Shown in pieces: positions 36,368 through 44,571 of a stretch of 64,000 nt of DNA (position 1 is its first letter; every line of letters begins with the position of its first letter). The DNA is from Clostridium_AD sp050717635 (GTDB lineage: Bacteria; Bacillota; Clostridia; Clostridiales; Clostridiaceae). Both the position numbers and the translations under genes were made by a program. The notes beneath the pieces were generated by a model that saw only the letters and a program-made list of their open reading frames with translations, was not told where the DNA came from and made no database searches. The DNA lies in NCBI RefSeq assembly GCF_050717635.1, contig NZ_JBOITO010000040.1, positions 19,590-83,589 of the forward strand, read 5' to 3'.

Positions 36368-36604
36368 TTATAAAATCTTATTAAAATTTTTCTGTTCTTT
36401 ATTTCCGATATAGCCACACTTTATATAAAATGCGTGAGCTCCAACTCTTGTTGCTCCTGACACCAATCATGCCATAAGCACCTGTGTCTTGTGCCCATTT
36501 TTCAACCTTACTTAAAAGCATTTTTCCAGTACCATTTCATTTGTATTTAGTAAAATAATTTCTGCATAGTCCTGTGCTGTGCATTCTCTAATAATAATTT
36601 TCAC
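36368..36604 (-). pseudogene. Decayed GNAT acetyltransferase
   Basis: A GTG start with GGGGG upstream begins VKIIIRECTAQDYAEIILLN, a normal GNAT N-terminus. The frame soon breaks, the middle third (including part of the acetyl-CoA loop) is missing, and the C-terminal signature reappears in other frames: KMLLSKVEKWAQDTGAYGMI, then AHAFYIKCGYIGNKEQ. An internal deletion plus at least one frameshift therefore inactivated it. A third GNAT of related type (37213-37725) lies nearby. Confidence 0.75.
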
Positions 36605-36705
36605 ATTAAAACCCCCAAGGAATTATAAATAATCAATAATATATTCTAAATAATAATTACAACCTACTATAAAAATCAACACTCGGTTCATTATAAGATT
36701 CTATT

Positions 36706-37119
36706 TCATCTTAATTTAAGTGTTTTCTTATGTAGAAATGGTTGGATTTGTGGAAAGGTTAGCTTTTCTGGTAATTCATCAAATAATTTAACCTCGCCTA
36801 TTTCTGAATTTGGTAATTCACCTATTTCATTTATCTCACTAAAGAACAATCTTCCGAATAGTTTGCCGTTAGAATTATTCATTGAATAATCACAGACTGG
36901 TTTTATGATAAATACTTTTGCACCAGTCTCTTCAAACAATTCCCGCTTAGCAGTAGTAATAATACTTTCACCTATTTCTCTATGCCCACCTGGAATTTCC
37001 CAAGTATCTCTCTTCTTATGTCTAACATAAACCCATTTTCCTTTATATATTGTTGATATTACTGCAAACTTTAGGTTTTCTTCATCAACCTCTCCTAACT
37101 CACAAAATTCTATTTCCAT
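36706..37119 (-). CDS. NUDIX hydrolase (MutT-like)
   Basis: About 137 residues. The NUDIX box GGHREIGESIITTAKRELFE, followed by ETGA, has the metal-binding REXXEE set. It starts EIEFCELGEVDEENLKFAVI and the strand WVYVRHKKRDTWEIPGGH precedes the box. ATG at 37119 is eight bases after GGGGTG; the GTG three codons earlier overlaps that site. The likely substrate is a nucleoside diphosphate derivative. It belongs to the accessory group of single genes with individual promoters. Confidence 0.88.
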   Translation of the reverse strand: MEIEFCELGEVDEENLKFAVISTIYKGKWVYVRHKKRDTWEIPGGHREIGESIITTAKRELFEETGAKVFIIKPVCDYSMNNSNGKLFGRLFFSEINEIGELPNSEIGEVKLFDELPEKLTFPQIQPFLHKKTLKLR

Positions 37120-37212
37120 AGATTTCACACCCCATTTTTATAGATTTTTTCTTCATATCTAATCATAACTGAATATTGAATTGTTGTAAGAAAAAAGCCA
37201 CCACTAAAAATA

Positions 37213-37725
37213 TTAACTTTCCACTTCTTTATTTACTTTTGGATTTTTATATCTCATCCTTATAAAGTCATATACAGTTCCATCGCATTCATCACTGTAT
37301 TTTTCAACGAATTCAAAACCACATTTTTCATATGCTTTAAAGGCCCTTTTATTAAAAGAAATCACGTCTAATAAAACATATTCTCTATTATAATTATATT
37401 TAGTAAGTGCAAAGGCTAAAGATTGCGAAATTAATTCTGGTCCGTAGCCTTTTCCGATAAGGTCTGGTTTCATTCCTTGACCATAAAACATGTCCGCCTG
37501 CTCAAATGTATTATCTAACCCCTCTGGCAAATCATAATTATATAATGTTACCTCTGCAACTAAGTCATTATTTCTGTCTAAAACTGCATACATATCTCGC
37601 CAATTATTGGGGTCCAATAAACAGTCATCATGTTCATAGCTGTAGATTGAATATTCTCCCTCATATGCCCATGTGTGAATTACATTGGCATATTCTGAAT
37701 TCATGTTAATAAATTTATATTTCAT
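37213..37725 (-). CDS. GNAT-family acetyltransferase
   Basis: 170-residue GNAT enzyme. The acetyl-CoA-binding segment is MKPDLIGKGYGPELISQSLA (GKGYG in place of Q/RxxGxG/A), and motif B is LLDVISFNKRAFKAYEKCGF, typical of the RimJ/RimL or aminoglycoside-like subgroup. The N-terminus YKFINMNSEYANVIHTWAYE forms the first helix pair. ATG at 37725 follows GGGGGAG. A truncated relative with the same SFNKRA-KAYEK block lies at 40449-40700. The acetyl acceptor is unknown. Confidence 0.87.
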   Translation of the reverse strand: MKYKFINMNSEYANVIHTWAYEGEYSIYSYEHDDCLLDPNNWRDMYAVLDRNNDLVAEVTLYNYDLPEGLDNTFEQADMFYGQGMKPDLIGKGYGPELISQSLAFALTKYNYNREYVLLDVISFNKRAFKAYEKCGFEFVEKYSDECDGTVYDFIRMRYKNPKVNKEVES

Positions 37726-37926
37726 TTGCCTGCTCCCCCCTTAGATTATTTACAGTTAACATTATATTTTTTTGTAATAAAAATATAATTCACTTTCTGA
37801 TCTGAATTCTCAACTCATTTATTCGCCCTTAAATACAAAGTTGCATATAGGGTAATTATTAGATTTACACAATATATGCGGATATATTAAAACATTTGGT
37901 TGAATCTATGTATTTTTTTGTTACTT

Positions 37927-38403
37927 TCATATTGACTTTCTCATAAAAACACTTGTTTCAAGACCATTTTCATCAGTTGTGTATTCAACAAATGTCCAAC
38001 CATGCTTTTTATAATAATCAGATGTGTGTTCTGTTCTCAAAAATACTGTATTATAATTTATATTTTTACAAATTTCAAGAACTCCAGTTATTAGTTTATC
38101 AGCGACCCCCTTACATCTACAATTAGGATTTACATATAGCCCTGCAAGCCAAGGGGTCAATTCTGGTCTCGTTTCTAAATCATTATCAAAAATAGAGACA
38201 ACACCTACACATTCATTATCAATTAATGCAATTAGAGAAAGTGGAATTTTATTTAAATCCCTGCTTTTAAACCTATTAATTACATACTCAAGAGTTCTAT
38301 CTGGGTTACCTTTACCAAATTCTTGATAAATCCAATTTGCAACCATCTCAATATGTTGGGGATATAACAGTAAATTTTGAATTTTAATATCTTCTTGTAA
38401 CAT
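37927..38403 (-). CDS. GNAT-family acetyltransferase
   Basis: About 158 residues. GNAT motifs: LSLIALIDNECVGVVSIFDN, then the acetyl-CoA loop LAGLYVNPNCRCKGVADKLI (R/CxxGxA pattern) and TVFLRTEHTSDYYKKHGWTF. The start is taken at ATG 38403, six bases after GGAGTG; the ATG at 38412 overlaps that site. It is different in sequence from the other GNAT proteins here, so it is not a local duplicate. The substrate cannot be predicted. Confidence 0.87.
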   Translation of the reverse strand: MLQEDIKIQNLLLYPQHIEMVANWIYQEFGKGNPDRTLEYVINRFKSRDLNKIPLSLIALIDNECVGVVSIFDNDLETRPELTPWLAGLYVNPNCRCKGVADKLITGVLEICKNINYNTVFLRTEHTSDYYKKHGWTFVEYTTDENGLETSVFMRKSI

Positions 38404-38558
38404 ATCTATCACTCCTATTATTTGTAGGATACAACCACTACTGACTTCTTTTATTTTTCATGTTAATTCGCATTTTTTTACGATTATTCATCTATCGTAG
38501 TTTTAAGATGATGAACAATAAAATAATGATGTTCACTAATTAAATTTAAGTTTATATT

Positions 38559-38717
38559 TTAGAATATGAAATCTATTAATTTTACACTCTGAGGAGAAAA
38601 CATAAATAAAGCAAATAAAATAAATATAATACTTATAATAAAAGTAATTTTATTTGCTTTGTTCTTCTTATAGTCTGATATAGCCTTTATTAAAAAAATA
38701 ATTCCTATAAATACTAC
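38559..38717 (-). pseudogene. Remnant of a small membrane protein
   Basis: A 52-codon open stretch without a start codon (a TAG precedes it) reads VVFIGIIFLIKAISDYKKNK followed by a second hydrophobic run, ITFIISIIFILFALFMF, and ends DFIF. The two-helix pattern is protein-like, so it is probably the 3' part of a truncated gene. The rest of the 38404-38923 gap holds only this remnant and copy 2 of the 65-bp element. Confidence 0.35.
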
Positions 38718-38831
38718 CTAGTTATATACACTATATTTCTTAGTATATTATTATAATTTTAAATTCTCCTTGACCAAATGTTAAAAAATCTGATTCACTA
38801 CTAATTGTATTAACATACTCTAAAATTTTAT

Positions 38832-38896
38832 TTAGCTTATTTTTACATACATGTAAAAATAAATACCCCAAGGGTACTTTTGAAGGCGGAACGACT
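38832..38896. repeat. 65-bp doubly palindromic element, copy 2
   Basis: Partner of 34452-34516 (four substitutions). Here the second palindrome is TACCCCAAGGGTA with one changed base, and TTTACATACATGTAAA is intact. It lies 28 bp downstream of the gene ending at 38924 and is not part of any reading frame. Confidence 0.85.
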
Positions 38897-38923
38897 GAAA
38901 TTGATACAAATTAATTAAAAAAT

Positions 38924-39271
38924 TTACGCCTCCCCATAGTATTTTGCAAAATAGAAAAATCCTCTTTTCTTAACTATATAACTTTGCTCTGAAGTGCCTG
39001 TGGCTTCATGATAAGGAGGTATACCTAATTCATAACAATGAGCATTTTTAGTTTTAAGAAATTCACTATCTACCCTATTATGTAATTCATCATCATTTAT
39101 TGCTGTTATAAACGCTATAATAGGATGACCACTAATAAATAAGTGAGTTCTTAATGCTCCGTGTGGTGTAACACATGAAGCATTAAAAATAACAATTATA
39201 CATATAATAACACCTGCTAATTTCAGTTTTTTTATTTTTTCTAATTTTTTAATCATGTCTGATTTTTTCAA
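38924..39271 (-). CDS. Small membrane-anchored protein of unknown function
   Basis: 115 residues. A basic N-terminus (KKSDMIKKLEKIKKLKLAG) precedes one hydrophobic helix (AGVIICIIVIFNASC), and the rest is probably extracellular. No domain was recognised; the segment LFISGHPIIAFITAINDDEL and the C-terminal YIVKKRGFFYFAKYYGEA are the most distinctive parts. The TTG at 39271 is placed five bases after AGGGGGAG and is preferred to the internal ATG. The ASC after the helix could be a lipid-attachment cysteine, though the usual lipobox Leu is missing. Confidence 0.6.
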   Translation of the reverse strand: MKKSDMIKKLEKIKKLKLAGVIICIIVIFNASCVTPHGALRTHLFISGHPIIAFITAINDDELHNRVDSEFLKTKNAHCYELGIPPYHEATGTSEQSYIVKKRGFFYFAKYYGEA

Positions 39272-39340
39272 ATTTACTCCCCCTAAAAATAGAAATGTAA
39301 CTTATTATAGTTGCATCATATATGAAGATTGTGAAGGAAA

Positions 39341-40345
39341 TTATTGTTTGAACCAATCTTCCATAATTGATACTTTCTTTTCTGTAGCGTCAAGTTCAAT
39401 CTCACACCCAATTGGTAGAGTAAGCATTGGAAATGTATGACAGCAATCAAAATCTGCAATGAATGGTAGCTTCTTATCCCCTAATACTTCTAATAGTATT
39501 TCATAGGGTTTTCTGCCTGTCTTTAAGTCATCAAATAATTCATGTTTACCTAAGATTATTCCTGAAATCCTATCTAAAACTCCATTTACTTTTAATAAAG
39601 AAAAACTTCTTTCTACTGTTGCACAATCAATTAAAGAATCCTCTATAAAAAGTATATCTCCATCCTTTATTTCAGGCATATATTTGCTACCCCATATTCC
39701 TCCAATTGTATTCAAGTTTCCACCTATTACTCTACCTCGGGCAACACCCCCATAGACTGTAATCCATTGATTTACACTTTTTTCTTTGCTTATATCTTGT
39801 GTTTCCCAATTAATGTACTCATCTGTCCAATATTCAGGAGTTTGGAAGAGATAAGGAAATTTAATTTTATCCATAGTTATTTCTTTGAAATATTCGTAAG
39901 TAGAATCAACAAATGGTGGCAATTCTCCAAATGAAGCCACTAATGCAGGTCCATAATAGGTATTTATTCCAGTTTGGGTGTATATAGCAAGTAAAATTGC
40001 AGTAACATCAGAATAACCTATTATTATTTTTGGATTTCTTTTAAAAGCCTCATAATCTATATATGGGAGAATAGAATTTGAGTTCATTCCTCCAATTGTA
40101 GACATAATGCACTTTACTTCTGGATTTCTAATTAACTCATTTAATTCTTCAACTCTTTCTTTAATGCTACCTGACCTATAGAAATCGTATTTTCCTGTAA
40201 GATTTCCTTCTATAATCTTAAAGCCCTTATCTTGTAAATATTTTTTTGCCCGTTCAAATCTTTTCGGGCATGAGTGTGTTATCGGTGATGATGGTGAAAA
40301 AATACCAATCGAATCACCAGCCTTTAATTTAACTATATTGTTCAT
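39341..40345 (-). CDS. S66-family LD-carboxypeptidase / MccF-like immunity protein
   Basis: Serine peptidase of family S66, about 334 residues. The nucleophile elbow is KIIIGYSDVTAILL near residue 112. The Glu of the Ser-Glu-His triad lies in DILFIEDS and the His in DCCHTFPMLTLPIG near the C-terminus. The N-terminus GDSIGIFSPSSPITH is typical. Family members either cleave L,D-peptides in cell-wall recycling or, as MccF, inactivate microcin C-type antibiotics by cleaving the peptide-nucleotide bond. The insertion loop and accessory setting favour the MccF-like side, but this is inference. ATG at 40345 follows GAGGGGG. Confidence 0.87.
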   Translation of the reverse strand: MNNIVKLKAGDSIGIFSPSSPITHSCPKRFERAKKYLQDKGFKIIEGNLTGKYDFYRSGSIKERVEELNELIRNPEVKCIMSTIGGMNSNSILPYIDYEAFKRNPKIIIGYSDVTAILLAIYTQTGINTYYGPALVASFGELPPFVDSTYEYFKEITMDKIKFPYLFQTPEYWTDEYINWETQDISKEKSVNQWITVYGGVARGRVIGGNLNTIGGIWGSKYMPEIKDGDILFIEDSLIDCATVERSFSLLKVNGVLDRISGIILGKHELFDDLKTGRKPYEILLEVLGDKKLPFIADFDCCHTFPMLTLPIGCEIELDATEKKVSIMEDWFKQ

Positions 40346-40448
40346 TGTCAATCCCCCTCAACCATAATATCTTTTAGTTCACCATATTCTACAATGTTGC
40401 ATACATCGTATTTATTGAATTTGCACAGCATATAAGAAAAATATGTAT

Positions 40449-40700
40449 TTATATTACTTTCTTCATTATAATAAATTCAAATTCTCCACCATTTGTTTTT
40501 TGCATGTATTTATCTATATATTGAAACCCTAACTTCTCATATGCTTTTATTGCTCGTTTATTAAAAGAAGCAACAGCTAACATAATACATTTCTGTTTAT
40601 AATTAAACTTTTCCACTCCAAAGTTAATACCTGCAATCACAAATTCAGATCCAATTCTTCTTCCTGTAAACGCAGGTTTGCTCCCCAAACCTATGTTCAT
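40449..40700 (-). pseudogene. C-terminal fragment of a GNAT acetyltransferase
   Basis: The 83-codon frame covers only the second half of a GNAT protein: GLGSKPAFTGRRIGSEFVIA (acetyl-CoA loop) and LAVASFNKRAIKAYEKLGFQ. In frame upstream the coding sense continues (SLFFECGI) to a TGA, so the N-terminal half was lost. The ATG at 40700 lacks a clear ribosome site. A truncated, probably inactive gene. The following 275 bp to the purine operon terminator hold nothing I can recognise. Confidence 0.65.
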
Positions 40701-40975
40701 AATTCCACATTCAAAGAATAATGAACCCCCTATTCAAATTAAATAATCTTAATAATACTCTACAATTATCCTTAAATCGTAGTTTTGCGATAGATAAACA
40801 ATATTATTGTTCCATTATAATCCCCCTTTGACTGTTTTAATTAACGATTATTACAAGTATTAATTATCATTATATATTAACTGAAAATATATTACCAATA
40901 TTTTCAATTGTAACATTATAAAAGTATCCTTTTCACTGTTATTTAATTGTACTATAACCCATTTACTTAATATAA

Positions 40976-41012
40976 AAAGAGAGTGCAAAAATCATAGCGA
41001 TTTTGCACTCAA
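40976..41012 (-). terminator. Terminator of the purine operon
   Basis: Minus-strand GAGTGCAAAATCG and GATTTTTGCACTC form a 12-13 bp stem, followed by TCTTTTTAT, about 100 bp past the purD stop codon. Confidence 0.85.
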
Positions 41013-41116
41013 AAGTTATTTTATTTACCTTTTCGTCCTCTAAAGTAAATCTGTTAAAGTTATCTTACTTTATTCTCTACTATAAGAACGCCCCTACATG
41101 CCGAACCTTCACGATG

Positions 41117-42373
41117 TTATTTTAAATCTAATTTTCCGATATCTTTTCTGTATTGCATTCCTTCAAACACTATTTTCTCCATATCCCCATAAGCCATTTC
41201 CCTTGCCTTCTCTAGTGTTTCACCAAACCCTGTTACTCCTAAAACTCTTCCACCAGCAGTTCTCATAACACCATCTGTATCACTAGCCCCTGCAACATAT
41301 AACTTACCCTCTAGTTTACTTAGTTCACTTATTTCAAGTCCTTTACTATAATTGCCTGGATATCCCTTTGATGCAGCAATAACGCAACAAGAATGTCCAT
41401 CCTTCCACTGTAAGTCAAAATCCGTAAGTTTTCCATCTAAAGCACTAATTAAAAGTTCAGTAAAATCACTCTTCATAAGTGGCAGCACAGCTTGAGTCTC
41501 AGGATCTCCAAATCTTACATTGTACTCAAGCAGATATATGCCTTTATGTGTTATCATTATGCCAAAGAATATTATACCCGTATAGTCCATTTCTTCCTCT
41601 TGAATCCCCTTAAGAGTCGGCCTTAGTATATTGTTTTGGAACTCGTCTAATACACTTTTATTACAATATGGATTTGGTGCTATAACCCCCATGCCTCCTG
41701 TATTAGGCCCTTTATCTCCGTCGAATATCTGTTTATGATCTTTTGAAGATATAAAAGGAGTTATTATTTTACCGTCAGTAATAGACAGTATAGATGCTTC
41801 TATGCCCACCAAAAACTCTTCAATTACAATTTTCTTTCCGCTACCCTTAAATATATCTAAAATCATAAAATCATTTATGCTCTTTTGTGCCTCTGCGTAA
41901 TCATTACAAATGACTACACCTTTCCCTGCTGCCAAACCATCTGCTTTAATCACTACAGGGTATTCACAATTTTTTAAATACTCGGTAGCATCATTATCAT
42001 TTTCAAAAACCGCGTAAGCTGCTGTTTTTATATCATATTTTTTCATGAATTCTTTAGAATAAGCTTTACTCCCCTCAAGCATGGCTGCCTTTTGGCTGGG
42101 TCCTAATATCTTAAGCCCATTCTCTTTAAATTTATCAACTATTCCTTGTACAAGCCATTCTTCTGATCCAACTATGGTAATATCTATTTTGTTTTTAACA
42201 GCAAATTCTAAAAGCTCATCCATTTTTGTAATATTGACATTCTCACATTTATTTTCTCTACTTGTACCACCGTTACCAGGAGCACAATATATCTTTTCTA
42301 CCTTTGAATTCTCTGCAACCTTCGACACTAGTGCATGTTCTCTTCCACCAGAACCAATAATTAATACCTTCAT
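41117..42373 (-). CDS. purD: Phosphoribosylamine-glycine ligase PurD
   Basis: Second step of de novo purine synthesis: joins glycine to 5-phosphoribosylamine with ATP. ATP-grasp enzyme of 418 residues. The N-terminal MKVLIIGSGGREHALVSKV, the ATP-grasp segment YPVVIKADGLAAGKGVVICN, the metal-binding LEYNVRFGDPETQAVLPLMK and FGIMITHKGIYL are all present. ATG at 42373 follows GGAGGGG; the in-frame ATG at 42406 falls inside the upstream hairpin. It is the last gene of the purECFMNHD operon. Confidence 0.96.
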   Translation of the reverse strand: MKVLIIGSGGREHALVSKVAENSKVEKIYCAPGNGGTSRENKCENVNITKMDELLEFAVKNKIDITIVGSEEWLVQGIVDKFKENGLKILGPSQKAAMLEGSKAYSKEFMKKYDIKTAAYAVFENDNDATEYLKNCEYPVVIKADGLAAGKGVVICNDYAEAQKSINDFMILDIFKGSGKKIVIEEFLVGIEASILSITDGKIITPFISSKDHKQIFDGDKGPNTGGMGVIAPNPYCNKSVLDEFQNNILRPTLKGIQEEEMDYTGIIFFGIMITHKGIYLLEYNVRFGDPETQAVLPLMKSDFTELLISALDGKLTDFDLQWKDGHSCCVIAASKGYPGNYSKGLEISELSKLEGKLYVAGASDTDGVMRTAGGRVLGVTGFGETLEKAREMAYGDMEKIVFEGMQYRKDIGKLDLK

Positions 42374-42398
42374 ACAAACCCCTCCTATTATATTTATT

Positions 42399-42440
42399 AA
42401 GCTCATGATGGGGATAACTAGGTTATTCCATCATGAGCTT
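42399..42440 (-). other. Long hairpin between purH and purD
   Basis: AAGCTCATGATGG and CCATCATGAGCTT are an exact inverted repeat, and the inner GATAACCTAGTTATC-type sequence extends pairing to about 18-19 bp with a 4-base loop. It starts 15 bp after purH. No T-run follows, so it is not a normal terminator. It could stabilise upstream mRNA, block exonucleases or lower purD expression. Confidence 0.6.
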
Positions 42441-42454
42441 TATGCTTTACATTC

Positions 42455-43957
42455 TTAATGTTTAAAATGTCTTGTACCCGTAAACACCATGGAAATTCCA
42501 TTTTTATCGCAAGCCTCTATGGACTGTGCATCTTTAATAGAACCACCCGGTTGAATAATGGCTTTTATGCTATATTTTGCAGCTAGTTCTACCACGTCTC
42601 CAAATGGAAAAAACGCATCTGACGCAAGTATCGTAGCATCTCCTGCTCTCTCTAAAGCTTGCTCAGCTGCCCATATTCTATTTACCTGTCCTGCGCCAAT
42701 ACCCTTAGTCATACCGTCTTTCACAACAACAATAGCATTTGATTTAACATATTTAACTACTTTCATAGCAAATATTAAATCTTTCATTTGGTCATCTGTT
42801 GGACTATTTTTAGTAACTACTTTTATATCCTCGATTAATTTATCATCAGAACTTTGTACGAGTATTCCTCCATCAACTTTAACCATCTGAGTTTTATCAA
42901 TTGCTTTACTCGAACATAATATAATTCTTAAATTCTTCTTACCTTTTAATATTTCTAAAGCCTCATCGTCAAACTCTGGTGCAATAACCACCTCTAAAAA
43001 TATCTTTATAAGTTCTTTAGCAGTTTCACTGTCTACTTTTTTATTAAAAGCAACAATGCCACCAAATATAGACATAGGATCACACTCGTATGCATTCTTG
43101 TATGTCTCAAGTACGCTTTTTCCTGTGGCAACACCACAAGGTGTATTATGCTTTAATGCGCAACAAGCTGTTTCATCAAATTCACATACCATCTTCCAGG
43201 CAATATCCATATCCTTTAAATTATTATAAGATAATTCCTTACCATGTAACTGCTCCATATCCTTCATTGCTCCACTTTCTGCTGTGCTGACGTAATAAGC
43301 TGCGCTTTGGTGAGGATTTTCGCCATATCTTAAATCCATTTGTTTTTTATAGGAAACAGCAAGATATTCAGGATATAAATCCTCCCCTAATAAGAAATTA
43401 CTTATAGCTGCATCGTAAGCTGAAATTAAATTAAATACTTTTCCTGCTAGATGTTTTCTAGTTTCAAAAGGAACTTCCGCTTTGTCATCCATTATACTTA
43501 TAATGTTTTTATAATCTTTTATATCACTAAGCACAATAACATCCTTGAAGTTTTTAGCTGCCGCTCTTAGCATAGTTGGTCCACCAATATCAATAAATTC
43601 AACTTTTTCTTCAAAACTTATATTTTCTGTTACTTTATCAAAGAAGGGATAAAGATTTACTACTACCATATCGATAGGTTTTATTCCTTTAGCCTTAATA
43701 GTTGCCATATGCTCTTTATTATCTCTTATAGCTAAAATCCCGCTGTGAATTGTTGGATGTAGTGTTTTAACTCTTCCATCTAATATCTCATCAAAGCCAG
43801 TTACATCAGATATCTCCAAAACTTTTATGCCATTTTCACTTAAATACTTAAAAGTTCCACCTGTAGATATAATTTCTACACCGTTATTTTGAAGTGATGT
43901 TGCAAGTTCTAAAATATTTGTTTTATCGAAAACACTTATAAGTGCTGTTTTAACCAT
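42455..43957 (-). CDS. purH: Bifunctional AICAR transformylase / IMP cyclohydrolase PurH
   Basis: Last two steps of IMP synthesis: formyl transfer to AICAR and ring closure. 500 residues. The N-terminal MGS-like IMP cyclohydrolase domain (1-150) has ISTGGTFKYLSENGIKV and RVKTLHPTIHSGILA. The transformylase domain has QMDLRYGENPHQSAAYY, the catalytic Lys-His pair in CALKHNTPCGVATG and DAFFPFGDVVELAAKY with the terminal TGTRHFKH. ATG at 43957 follows AAGGTGG. Two bases separate it from purN. Confidence 0.97.
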   Translation of the reverse strand: MVKTALISVFDKTNILELATSLQNNGVEIISTGGTFKYLSENGIKVLEISDVTGFDEILDGRVKTLHPTIHSGILAIRDNKEHMATIKAKGIKPIDMVVVNLYPFFDKVTENISFEEKVEFIDIGGPTMLRAAAKNFKDVIVLSDIKDYKNIISIMDDKAEVPFETRKHLAGKVFNLISAYDAAISNFLLGEDLYPEYLAVSYKKQMDLRYGENPHQSAAYYVSTAESGAMKDMEQLHGKELSYNNLKDMDIAWKMVCEFDETACCALKHNTPCGVATGKSVLETYKNAYECDPMSIFGGIVAFNKKVDSETAKELIKIFLEVVIAPEFDDEALEILKGKKNLRIILCSSKAIDKTQMVKVDGGILVQSSDDKLIEDIKVVTKNSPTDDQMKDLIFAMKVVKYVKSNAIVVVKDGMTKGIGAGQVNRIWAAEQALERAGDATILASDAFFPFGDVVELAAKYSIKAIIQPGGSIKDAQSIEACDKNGISMVFTGTRHFKH

Positions 43958-43959
43958 TT

Positions 43960-44571
43960 TTATTCCACCTTCCCAACTTTTCTTCCCTGTATTTTCATTG
44001 TTCCCTCACTTATGTATTTAATAGCTTCAGAAAGTGCTATATGTTCCTCTTTTAAAACTCTTAACTGTAAATCTTTAGCTGTATCTTCACTATAAACCTC
44101 TACAACCTTTTGAATTATAATAGCACCTGAATCTGTGCATTTATCTACAAAATGCACAGTGCACCCGGAAACTTTAACTCCATATTCTATTGCACACTCA
44201 TGAACTTTAATACCATACATACCCGGTCCACAAAAGGCTGGTATAAGGGAGGGATGAACATTTATAATTTTATTTTCAAAAACTTCTATTAAATTTCCCT
44301 GAAGTATAGATAAAAATCCTGCCAGTACGATTAAATCTATTTTCCCTTGCACTATATCTAATATTTTATCAGAAAGCTTAGCGCCATATTCTTTTTTATC
44401 TACTACATATGTTTTTATATTTTTGGACTTTGCTCTTTCTAAGCCATATACATCCTTCTTATCACTAATCACTGCCTCAATAGAGCAATTTAGGTATCCG
44501 CTATCTATATTATCCATTATAGCTTGAAGATTGCTTCCACTGCCTGACACTAATACGGCTATTTTAAGCAA
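43960..44571 (-). CDS. purN: Phosphoribosylglycinamide formyltransferase PurN
   Basis: Formyl-THF-dependent formylation of GAR, third pathway step. 203 residues. The N-terminal IAVLVSGSGSNLQAIMDNI binds the phosphate, and the catalytic region has ILAGFLSIL, HPSLIPAFCGPGMYG (Asn-His-Asp triad with INVHPS) and GCTVHFVDKCTDSGAII. The frame begins at TTG 44571, inside the last 13 bp of purM; the nearby GGGAG is only one base from this TTG, so the precise start is uncertain and translation is probably coupled to purM. Confidence 0.95.
   Translation of the reverse strand: MLKIAVLVSGSGSNLQAIMDNIDSGYLNCSIEAVISDKKDVYGLERAKSKNIKTYVVDKKEYGAKLSDKILDIVQGKIDLIVLAGFLSILQGNLIEVFENKIINVHPSLIPAFCGPGMYGIKVHECAIEYGVKVSGCTVHFVDKCTDSGAIIIQKVVEVYSEDTAKDLQLRVLKEEHIALSEAIKYISEGTMKIQGRKVGKVE

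Noticed and set aside
34452..38896. Integron-type attC sites
   Set aside because: The 65-bp elements hold two separate self-complementary blocks rather than one long imperfect palindrome with RYYYAAC/GTTRRRY ends, and no integron integrase is seen.
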